DNA of 64,000 nt from Anaerobutyricum faecale (GTDB lineage Bacteria > Bacillota > Clostridia > Lachnospirales > Lachnospiraceae). How positions within the stretch are numbered: the first letter of the stretch is position 1; each line of letters starts with the position of its first letter. Shown here piece by piece: positions 1 through 7,600 of this stretch. Made by a program: the position numbers and the translations under genes. The stretch spans positions 1-64,000 of the forward strand of contig DWWR01000015.1 of the NCBI GenBank assembly GCA_019119645.1, given 5' to 3'. The notes under the pieces were generated by a model. It was not told the DNA's origin and made no database searches. It was given only the letters and a program-made list of their open reading frames with translations.

Positions 1-61
1 GGGGCCTTGATGTATTAACACCGTTTGAATTTCATGAACGGTTATTAGCCGCATAAAAATA

Positions 62-107
62 TTGCCCGGTACAAACCGGGCAACACAAAAATTTTATTTT
101 TTTCATT
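62..107 (+). terminator. Rho-independent terminator for a gene left of the window
   Basis: An 8-bp perfect stem TTGCCCGG / CCGGGCAA (62-69 and 76-83) with a 6-nt loop is followed on the plus strand by an A/T-rich stretch with long T runs. It probably ends a plus-strand gene beyond the left edge. Bases 1-61 and 108-271 hold no gene I can support. Confidence 0.6.
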
Positions 108-271
108 GTCTACTTGACGGGTAGCACACCACATGGCAGGACTCTTTTCTTCATAAATCACACATAATCAACATGAATAAGGTATCTGTTTATCAATACA
201 AAAAGTCTGATCATCCAGCACAGGAAAGCCTGATCATCCGGACAGTCCGGCTGCATGCAGGCAGTCTTCTG

Positions 272-1420
272 TTACATCAGAGACAGATACAATGCCCGGA
301 TATCTTCCTTGCTGGCATCTTTCGGATTGCCCGGTGCGCATGCATCGTTAAATGCGGAATCTACCAGGAAATCAAGATCTTCTTCTTTTGCGATCTCTTT
401 TAAGTTCTCAGGAATCTTCACATCTCTTGCCAGCTGGGCCACCGCATCAACGGCTGCCTTTCTGTACTCTTCCTGGGTCATATTTTCAACGCCTTCCACG
501 CCCATGGCGATGGCGATGTCTTTATATTTGGTTCCTGTGGCGTCGGCATTGTATGCCATGACAGTCGGCAGCAGGATCGCATTGGCCACGCCGTGCGGTG
601 TATCATACACTGCTCCCAGAGCGTGCGCCATGGAATGTACGATACCCAGTCCGACATTGGAGAATCCCTGTCCGGCAATATATTGTCCGAGAGCCATGTC
701 TTCCCGCGCCTTCGGATCATTTTCACAGGCTGCTCTTAAACTTCTTGAGATGATTTCGATGGCTTTAATATGGAACATATCGGTCATCTCCCAGGCTGCC
801 TTCGTAATATATCCTTCAATGGCATGTGTCAGCGCGTCCATACCAGTGGCTGCGGTCAGTCCGTAAGGCATGCCGCTCATCATATCCGGATCCACGATGG
901 CAACGATCGGGATATCTTTTGTATCCACACAGACAAACTTGCGCTGTTTCTCATCATCTTTAATTACATAGTTAATGGTAACTTCCGCCGCGGTTCCCGC
1001 TGTGGTCGGAACTGCAATGATCGGAACCGATGGCTTCGTAGTTGGAGCAACGCCTTCCAGACTTCTCACATCCGCAAACTCCGGATTGTTGATGATAATA
1101 CCGATGGCCTTTGCCGTATCCATCGGAGAACCGCCGCCAATGGCAATGATGTAATCCGCTCCGGACGCCTTGAAAGCTTCCACGCCATTCTGTACATTTT
1201 CAATGGTAGGGTTTGCTTTAATGTCTGAGAAAATCTCATAAGCCATCCCCGCTTCATCCAAGAGATCTGTCACCTTTGCCGTAACGCCGCGCTTTAAAAT
1301 ATTCGGTCCGCAGCACACAAAAGCCTTCTTAAATCCATGCGCTGTAACCTCCGCCGGAATATTCTGAATTGCTCCTGCTCCGTGGTAGGAGGTCTGATTA
1401 AGTGTAATACAATTTGCCAT
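272..1420 (-). CDS. fucO: Lactaldehyde reductase / 1,2-propanediol oxidoreductase, iron-dependent
   Basis: A 382-residue group III (iron-containing) alcohol dehydrogenase that interconverts lactaldehyde and 1,2-propanediol with NAD(H), the redox-balancing end step of fucose and rhamnose fermentation in the cytoplasm. The protein is collinear with E. coli FucO from the first residues (MAN..LN), including the stretch around residues 113-160. The nucleotide-binding loop GGGSPMD is at 95-101. The iron ligands expected from FucO fall at D195, H199, H262 and H276. The ATG is preceded by AAAGGAGATATCGGAA, a clear ribosome site. No fucose or rhamnose catabolic gene is adjacent, so it stands alone in this window. 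Other iron-dependent alcohol dehydrogenases are possible, but the FucO resemblance is strong. Confidence 0.9.
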   Translation of the reverse strand: MANCITLNQTSYHGAGAIQNIPAEVTAHGFKKAFVCCGPNILKRGVTAKVTDLLDEAGMAYEIFSDIKANPTIENVQNGVEAFKASGADYIIAIGGGSPMDTAKAIGIIINNPEFADVRSLEGVAPTTKPSVPIIAVPTTAGTAAEVTINYVIKDDEKQRKFVCVDTKDIPIVAIVDPDMMSGMPYGLTAATGMDALTHAIEGYITKAAWEMTDMFHIKAIEIISRSLRAACENDPKAREDMALGQYIAGQGFSNVGLGIVHSMAHALGAVYDTPHGVANAILLPTVMAYNADATGTKYKDIAIAMGVEGVENMTQEEYRKAAVDAVAQLARDVKIPENLKEIAKEEDLDFLVDSAFNDACAPGNPKDASKEDIRALYLSLM

Positions 1421-1450
1421 TTCCGATATCTCCTTTATTTTTTTAGTTAT

Positions 1451-1464
1451 ATTGTTGTAACAAT
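1451..1464. promoter_or_regulatory. Palindrome ATTGTT-GT-AACAAT upstream of fucO
   Basis: A perfect 6-bp inverted repeat with a 2-bp centre lies about 30 bp upstream of the fucO start, next to a minus-strand TATAAC that could be the -10. The sequence TTGTAAC is also directly repeated here with a 9-bp step. It has the look of an operator. Redox repressors of the Rex family bind TTGT/ACAA palindromes with longer spacing, so Rex itself is only a guess. Confidence 0.35.
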
Positions 1465-1584
1465 TGTAACATAGAATTTTAAAAAAAGAAAGAAATATTC
1501 GTAATTTTATATAATATTTTTAATATTTTATTATCATTTTATTGTCATATATACTAATCAGGTTGTTTTTAATACATCTGCCGG

Positions 1585-2607
1585 TCAGATCCCCAGCAGA
1601 CCGGCAGGATTGATCATGCCCCAGCCCTGACGGTTTTTGGAAATCCCACAGTCGATACCGGTTTCCATCAGCCGGATCTTGACATCGAGATTGGTCAGCC
1701 ACGGCTGCGCTGAAAGAAGCAGCGCGATCACCCCAGTCACCACCGGGGTGGCCATGGAAGTACCGCTTCGTCTCCGGTAAGCGCCTCTGTGATTATCGCA
1801 GCTTAAAATATCACTGGCCGGCGCGATCACATCGGGTTTGCACACGCAGGTGCCCGGTACCGGCCCGCAGCCGGAATAATGCACCATTCTGCCAAACCCT
1901 CTTTTCTGCGAAGTCCCTTCTTCCAGCGCTCCCACTGTGATCACCTTCCGGCTGACGCCGGGGCTGGTGATGGTATACTGTCCCGGCCCCTCATTCCCCG
2001 CGGCCACCACCACGGTCAGCCCCGCATCCCACAGTTCTTCCACTTTCTGAACCAGAGGATCCCTCTGGGGATCTCTCCAGTTTTTTACCGGCATTCCCAC
2101 GGAAATATTGACAATACGGATCCCAAATCTCCGGTAATTCTGCAGCAGCCAGTCAATGGCCTGCATCATCGTGCTGATCTTACCGCTGCCTTTCTCATCC
2201 AGTACTTTCAGGGCGGCAATCTCCGCTTCCGGAGCAATCCCGATCCTTTTTGTGCCGGGACCAAACCCGCCGGAGGCCACAATACCACTCACATGGGTAC
2301 CGTGCCCGTTATCATCATAGGGCATATTCTTTCCATTTATAAAATCCCGAAAACAGCAGATGCGGTTTTTGGGAAACCTGAAATCTTCGTGTTCGTAAAT
2401 CCCTGTATCTAAAACAGCCGCGGCGATTCCTTTCCCGGTAATGCCGCGGCTGTATATCTGTGACAAATGAAATATATTTTCCCATTCAGCTCTCATCGCC
2501 ATATACCTGCCAGCCGGCAATCCCGCCCGCAGATCGTTCTTCATAAAAAACGTGTCCACAGACAGAATCATGCACAGCCTGGTGCCTTTTTTAACAGTAT
2601 ATGACAA
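1585..2607 (-). CDS. Subtilisin-like serine protease (S8 family), no signal peptide
   Basis: A 340-residue peptidase S8 domain protein. The catalytic triad is visible as D67 (VLDTGI), H102 (NGHGTHVSG) and S284 (SGTSMATP), with the oxyanion-hole N205 in AAGNEGPG. There is no signal peptide or prodomain, which fits an intracellular subtilisin or one of the small clostridial S8 proteins. It follows the NUDIX gene by 17 bp and is probably co-transcribed with it. The start is uncertain. The open frame begins at a TTG (2607), but the ribosome-site-like AGGTAGGAGC sits directly before an ATG at 2620 that is out of frame and ends after nine codons. ATG codons at residues 13 and 22 are alternatives. 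Peptidase identity is firm; substrate unknown. Confidence 0.85.
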   Translation of the reverse strand: MSYTVKKGTRLCMILSVDTFFMKNDLRAGLPAGRYMAMRAEWENIFHLSQIYSRGITGKGIAAAVLDTGIYEHEDFRFPKNRICCFRDFINGKNMPYDDNGHGTHVSGIVASGGFGPGTKRIGIAPEAEIAALKVLDEKGSGKISTMMQAIDWLLQNYRRFGIRIVNISVGMPVKNWRDPQRDPLVQKVEELWDAGLTVVVAAGNEGPGQYTITSPGVSRKVITVGALEEGTSQKRGFGRMVHYSGCGPVPGTCVCKPDVIAPASDILSCDNHRGAYRRRSGTSMATPVVTGVIALLLSAQPWLTNLDVKIRLMETGIDCGISKNRQGWGMINPAGLLGI

Positions 2608-2624
2608 ATCTTCTGTCCATGCTC

Positions 2625-3143
2625 CTACCTGACGTCCGGCCCGCAGGAATAATGATGTTCCTCCAGAAAATGTGTGAGAAACTTGCCCGCCAGACTGCCT
2701 TCCGCAATCTGCTCCGCAGCTTCCTCCAAAGAAAACCAGCGGCAGTAATCCACTTCTTCCTCCGACATACCAGACAAATCTTCCGAGTCCGCCACGCAGG
2801 AAAAGTTCAGCATCAGGGTATTAGTTGCCGGAAAATATTCACTTTTCTCAAAATGAATCTCATCCACGTGGAGACCGATCTCTTCCATGACCTCCCTGGC
2901 AACGGTATGTTCTGCATTCTCTCCCTTATTAATGTAACCTGCCACCAGAATATAACGATCCTTTCCATACTGCTTGATCAGAAGCACTTTATCCCTGTCC
3001 GGACTAAGCACCTCCATGCTGACCGCCGTGGAAAACACCGGAAACCGGTATTCCTTGCATTTCTCACAAAAAGGGACCATCCCTTCATTTTTTAAAAACC
3101 GGTCTTTAAGCTTCGTGCCACATTCCATGCAGTATGCCATCAT
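2625..3143 (-). CDS. NUDIX hydrolase with N-terminal zinc ribbon
   Basis: A 172-residue protein. A four-cysteine zinc ribbon (C5, C8, C26, C29) is followed by a complete Nudix box: G69, E75, R83-E84, E87-E88, G90. The layout resembles NudC-type NADH pyrophosphatases, but the SQPWPFP signature of that subfamily is absent, so the substrate is unknown. I place the start at the first ATG of an ATGATG that overlaps the stop of the upstream deacylase gene (ATGA overlap), with GGTGGAAGA as ribosome site. A start 15 bp further upstream is also open. Translational coupling to the upstream gene is likely. Confidence 0.8.
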   Translation of the reverse strand: MMAYCMECGTKLKDRFLKNEGMVPFCEKCKEYRFPVFSTAVSMEVLSPDRDKVLLIKQYGKDRYILVAGYINKGENAEHTVAREVMEEIGLHVDEIHFEKSEYFPATNTLMLNFSCVADSEDLSGMSEEEVDYCRWFSLEEAAEQIAEGSLAGKFLTHFLEEHHYSCGPDVR

Positions 3144-3691
3144 TCTTCCACCACCCATGGCAGTTCTACCACCAGCGCTTCGTGGTGTACCGCCGGCAGA
3201 AACTTCTCAAGCACTTCCTTTGTATTAAGTTTGAGACTGGACGTATTGATGCACGGATGACATCCCAGATATTCGTCCTCAAGAACCTCTCTGTCAATCA
3301 CCAGCTGCACATGATTCTCTGTATCATTCATCAGCCCCATAATACTCACAGATCCCGGCTCAATATCCAGATATTCCTTCATATATTCCGGACTTGCGAA
3401 AGAAAGCCGGGAAGTCTGGATCTGTTTTGACAAAAGCTTCGTCTTAAAAGGCTTATCTCCCGGCATCATCAGCAGATAAAACTTCTTCTTATTAGCCGTG
3501 CATAAAAATAAATTCTTGCAGATCACCGTTCCCAGCACCGCGTCAATCTCATTACAGGCTTCCATATTCTGCGCCGCCTCATGATCCGTGCGATAATAAT
3601 CCATTCCCAGGGAATCCAGCAGATCATATACCCGGATTTCCTTTTCCAGCCGTCCATCCTCATTCTCCGGACGTCCATGATATAACTCCAT
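3140..3691 (-). CDS. ProX/YbaK-type aminoacyl-tRNA editing deacylase
   Basis: A 183-residue single-domain protein of the prolyl-tRNA editing family (PrdX/ProXp-ala type), which removes mischarged amino acids such as alanine from tRNA(Pro) in trans. Family hallmarks seen are the central K in VICKNLFL, the SFASPEYM segment, and the GCHPCINTSSL motif near residue 145. The full domain is present and no synthetase is fused. The ribosome site GGAGG lies 7 bp before the ATG. It is the first gene of a tight set with the NUDIX and S8 genes. A promoter sits at 3747-3775. Confidence 0.85.
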   Translation of the reverse strand: MELYHGRPENEDGRLEKEIRVYDLLDSLGMDYYRTDHEAAQNMEACNEIDAVLGTVICKNLFLCTANKKKFYLLMMPGDKPFKTKLLSKQIQTSRLSFASPEYMKEYLDIEPGSVSIMGLMNDTENHVQLVIDREVLEDEYLGCHPCINTSSLKLNTKEVLEKFLPAVHHEALVVELPWVVEE

Positions 3692-3746
3692 CTCTCATCC
3701 TCCGTCTGTCGTAATTTTTATCCATGTCAATAAAAAACCATTATAG

Positions 3747-3775
3747 ATTATACCCCAGACACATATATTTGAAAA
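3747..3775 (-). promoter_or_regulatory. Candidate sigma-A promoter for the deacylase-NUDIX-protease genes
   Basis: On the minus strand TTTTCA is separated by 17 bp from TATAAT. A second TATAAT lies a few bases downstream. The site is about 55 bp upstream of the deacylase start. Confidence 0.45.
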
Positions 3776-3791
3776 CATTTTCTTCTTCTCT

Positions 3792-4106
3792 TCACTTCTT
3801 TCGGATCCTCTCCTGTGCCTCTTTAAGCATTTCTTTCAGTTCATCTATCTGTTCCCGGCTCAAAGTCTCATGCGGCTCCATCAGGTAAGGCTCCTGCCCC
3901 TCTGCTCCGGCAAGACAGAGGAAGATTAATCCCAGAATGAAAAAGATGCCTGCTCCCACGGCACAGATCTGCCTGAAGCTGCTGCCTTCTCCCACAGCTA
4001 CCGCCGCAAAACACAGCAGAATACCCCCCAGAAAAAAACATATAGATATTTTAAAAAAACAGTCGTCCTTTTTCTTTGCTTTCTGACGCTTCCGGAGACC
4101 TTTCAT
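3792..4106 (-). CDS. Small membrane protein of unknown function
   Basis: A 104-residue protein with a very basic start (MKGLRKRQKAKKKDD), two hydrophobic segments of about 20 residues each (near 18-36 and 47-64) and an acidic/basic C-terminal helix (about 78-104). It would sit in the cytoplasmic membrane with both ends inside. The open frame extends upstream to 4259, but the ATG at 4106 has the purine-rich AAAGGGGTTGAAAAA before it and begins the membrane-protein pattern, so I prefer it. It faces away from the ribbon-helix-helix gene at 4275. I do not recognise the family. Confidence 0.6.
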   Translation of the reverse strand: MKGLRKRQKAKKKDDCFFKISICFFLGGILLCFAAVAVGEGSSFRQICAVGAGIFFILGLIFLCLAGAEGQEPYLMEPHETLSREQIDELKEMLKEAQERIRKK

Positions 4107-4274
4107 TTTTTCAACCCCTTTTTCAGGTAAAGTTGGTATAATAGATGTCTTTTTATAATAAATAATATCACAATTCACATCATTTTTGCATTGTATTTTT
4201 AAATTATTTTCTGTTATAGATTTATATTCGCAGTTTAATTTATAATGTAGTAAAATCAAACAGGAGAATGTACC

Positions 4275-4469
4275 ATGGATAAAACGGATAATAAATTAAT
4301 TATCAGACCAAAGGACGACAAATATGTCACTATGACAATTCGAACAGAAAAGAAAATACAGGAAGAATATAATAAGCTGTCAGCCAGAACGAACCGTTCC
4401 AGAAATGAGCTGATCAGCATGGCATTAAAATATGCTCTGGACAATATGATCATTGACGACGACGAATAA
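4275..4469 (+). CDS. Small ribbon-helix-helix (CopG/Arc-like) DNA-binding protein
   Basis: A 64-residue protein whose middle reads as a beta strand (YVTMTIRTE) followed by two helices separated by a turn (KKIQEEYNKLSART / SRNELISMALKYAL), the Arc/CopG ribbon-helix-helix pattern. Such proteins bind DNA as dimers and often autoregulate. The ribosome site CAGGAGAATGTACC precedes the ATG, and TATAAT at 4241-4246 is a plausible -10. No toxin gene is adjacent; its neighbours are the divergent small membrane protein and, tail to tail, the pectinesterase gene. Its target is unknown. Confidence 0.65.
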   Translation: MDKTDNKLIIRPKDDKYVTMTIRTEKKIQEEYNKLSARTNRSRNELISMALKYALDNMIIDDDE

Positions 4470-4572
4470 ACTGACGGCCTTTTACTACATAACAACAGCA
4501 TCCTTTTCCCGTCACACCGGCTGAAGGTTTTTTTGTGCCGCCTTGGTTTATCCTGAAATTATTAAAGTAATT

Positions 4573-4603
4573 AAAAAAGGGCCGCTTCAATGCAGCCCTT
4601 TTT
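4573..4603. terminator. Bidirectional terminator
   Basis: AAAAAGGGC-c-GC / GC-a-GCCCTTTTT forms a stem with a TTCAAT loop and A/T runs on both sides. It lies 10 bp past the stop of the pectinesterase gene and about 105 bp past the ribbon-helix-helix gene, so it can serve both converging genes. Confidence 0.8.
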
Positions 4604-4612
4604 CATTATGTA

Positions 4613-7600
4613 TTATTTTTTCAGCATAGATTTCTTTACACCGGTCTTTTTCTTAAATATCTTTTTATAGGCCTTCATTTTTCCCTTCGGAACTTTTATC
4701 ACCGCTTTTTTATTGATTTTTGCGAATGCTTTTGCTCCGACGGTCTGAAGTTTTTTAGATTTCACCACAACCTTCTTAAGATTGCTGCAGCCCTTAAATG
4801 CTTTCTTCCCGATGCTTGTTACATTGGCACCAATGACCACTTTCCTGATTGTTTTCTGTCCCTTAAAAGCATTGGCCGCAATGGATGTCACCGGATAAGA
4901 TACCCTATTTACCGTTACCTTCGAAGGAATCTTCACAACCACATCGTGTTTGGAGGAAGCCCGCACACAGGTCAGCGTATAACCCGAAGAAGCACTGCCT
5001 GTCACTTTGTACACCGCTTCATTGTTTTTATCGGCTACCAGCATACCGGCAGTCAACTTTGCAGAAGAAGTCTGTGAAGTGGCAGAAGAATCTTCCATCG
5101 TCGGTGTTTCTTCTTCCGGTGCTTCTGTGGTCGGTTCCTCTGTGGTTGGTTCCTCTGTCGCTGGCTCATCTGGGATCGGCTCTTCCAGGGCCGGCATGTC
5201 GCCAACATAGGCATCGCTGACATTCTTCACCTTGCTGTCCGGCTCCCATCCAAGACTCGCATCTGACAACAGCGTCTTTGCTGCCTCAGGAGATATCTGT
5301 CTTCTGTCAGCGTTGACCGCATAGCCCGGTCCGTAAGAACCACACTCAAAGAATCTTGCCGCTGTGAACAGGTTGCCGCTCATGTTCGCATATGGAGCTT
5401 CAGCGTTGATGGCATCACTCATATAACAATTGATCCAGTGGATGGATGCATCCGATCCCCACGGCCGCGCCAGATGGAAAGTTCCTGCCTCGCAGCCATC
5501 TTCCGCTGTAATGGAACAATTATCAAAAATCAATCCGTAAGGAGCATCCGCTGCTGTTCTCGGCGCACATACATAGCCTCCTTCCGGATGTGTTGCCTCG
5601 TAGACAAACACAATGTCACAATCTTCGAACAGCGCCCTGGCATTATCACCGGAATAGATAAAGTCAATGAGTCCTTCAATGCGGCACTGATAGAAATACT
5701 GATGTCCTGCATTCATATACAATGTATCCTGCACACCGGAAATGGTCACATTGACAAAGGTTGCTCCCTCCGCGTCGCATCGCAGCGCATCAGCTGATTT
5801 GTTGCTCTTTCCATCCGGCGTTGCATAGACATAATCATTGGCAAAAGTGATATTCTCCGCGGAGAATCCGACAGCTTTGTCTGTGACATAGGTGGCGCAG
5901 CGTTTGGACATATCTCCGCCCGCTTCATAGTCAGATTTATCAGGTTCATTCTCATACAAATCCGCCGGATAGCAATGGATACGCACTCTGTCCGGATCCT
6001 CGCCCAGCAGAGAAATGTACGGACTGCTTACTACCAGCCGCTCTTCATAATCTCCCGCTTTGATATAGATAACCTGTCTCTCTTTATTATCTGCCGGAAC
6101 CGCATTTACTGCCGCCTGCACGGTCTTGTAGGTCGGCACGCCGTCCACCTTTGTTCCGTCCTTTCCGGTGTAAGCGGCATCCACGATCTTATCATAGTTA
6201 GTCAGATAGACAAAATTGCGGGTCTGCCGTGTCACCTTCCCGGCACTGTCTGTGAAAAGAAATTCCACAGTATTTCTTCCCTCATCTAGTGAGAGTCTTA
6301 TATTAAAGGTTCCGTTTGCTGTCACTCTCTCATCGTATACTTGCTTTCCGTTGACATTGGCTTTCAGCTGACCGGCACAGTCCACCGTTCCGCCGATAGA
6401 AATGTTGCTCTGGAATACCGTCGCATCCGGGCATTTTGTGAGAGTAATCTTGGCCGCCTCATCTTCATAGACATAATCGCCGGTATGGCCTGCAGAAGCC
6501 ATAGCCCAGACTGTCTCGGACGGGTTACTGGAGTTAATCTCTTTTGATCCATCCGTTTCAGTTCCTGTACCTTCTTCGGTGTCGCCGTATTGGTAGGCAA
6601 TGACACAATAATAGTAAGGAACTTCCTGCTCCACAGTATGATCTGTCCAGGAGAGGTTGGCGTCTGTGCTGTCGGCCGTGTAAACCACTTTGGCATTTTC
6701 CGCGCCCTCATCGGAAGAGTATCGATATATCTTGTATTGTGTTGCTCCCTGGGAGGTAGTCCAGGATACGTCGATGGAATTCTCATGGGCTGTGAGCGTT
6801 ACCACCGGAGTCGGCAATGCTGGAAGGAAGTCTTTTACCGTTGCTGTCTGCTCACACCAGGTTATATCACCTTCGCTGCCCAGTTTTCCGCCCACACGGA
6901 ATTCATAAGTTCCGGCTTCTGTCGCAGGATATGTATAGGTAGATTCTGTGGTTTCCGCCACATTTGTCCATTCCCCACCGTTCTTCTTCACCTGGATCAC
7001 ATAGCGTCCGTCACCGTATGCAGCATCTTCACTTCTCCAAGTGACAATGATAGCATCCCGGGTGTCAGCAATCCCCGCCTGCACCGATGTGACAACCGGT
7101 TTTTCTCCGATTGGCTCATAGCAGGCATTCTGGTCGTAGAGCAAATCGCCATCAGCATCGCAATATTTCATATTGGTGACAGTCACAGTGGCGTTAGCAA
7201 GGATGAAGCCGAAGGAAATCTCTGCATTTTTCACACCGCCGCTGAACAGGGCATCGCTGTCGGAACTTTCCACTGTATAAGTTTCTCCTCCCTCCGGAGT
7301 TGCCGTAACGACAAAGCCGTTCTGCGTTTTCTCTGCTGTAAAGTGTACTTTCTGGCCTGATGTAATGGTTACATTTGGATCTTTAGCACTGATCTCGGAA
7401 TCTGCGTCTGAATAAATTCCTCTCAGATTGGTTGAATTCCGAATGCCGATGGTCTCAATGGCCTCTCCATTAAAGGCGCCGAAGAAAACGCCGTTGGCGG
7501 AAGAGTTTCCGCAGGAGTTGACAATGACATCTGCTTCCAGCCGGTTACAAGCAGTCATAGCGTTAAAGCCATAGTATCCAATATTATCAGGCAAGGCCGC

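Noticed and set aside
4470..4572. Extra terminator after the ribbon-helix-helix gene at the T-run near 4530
   Set aside because: The T run lacks a convincing preceding stem; the stem at 4573-4603 explains termination better.
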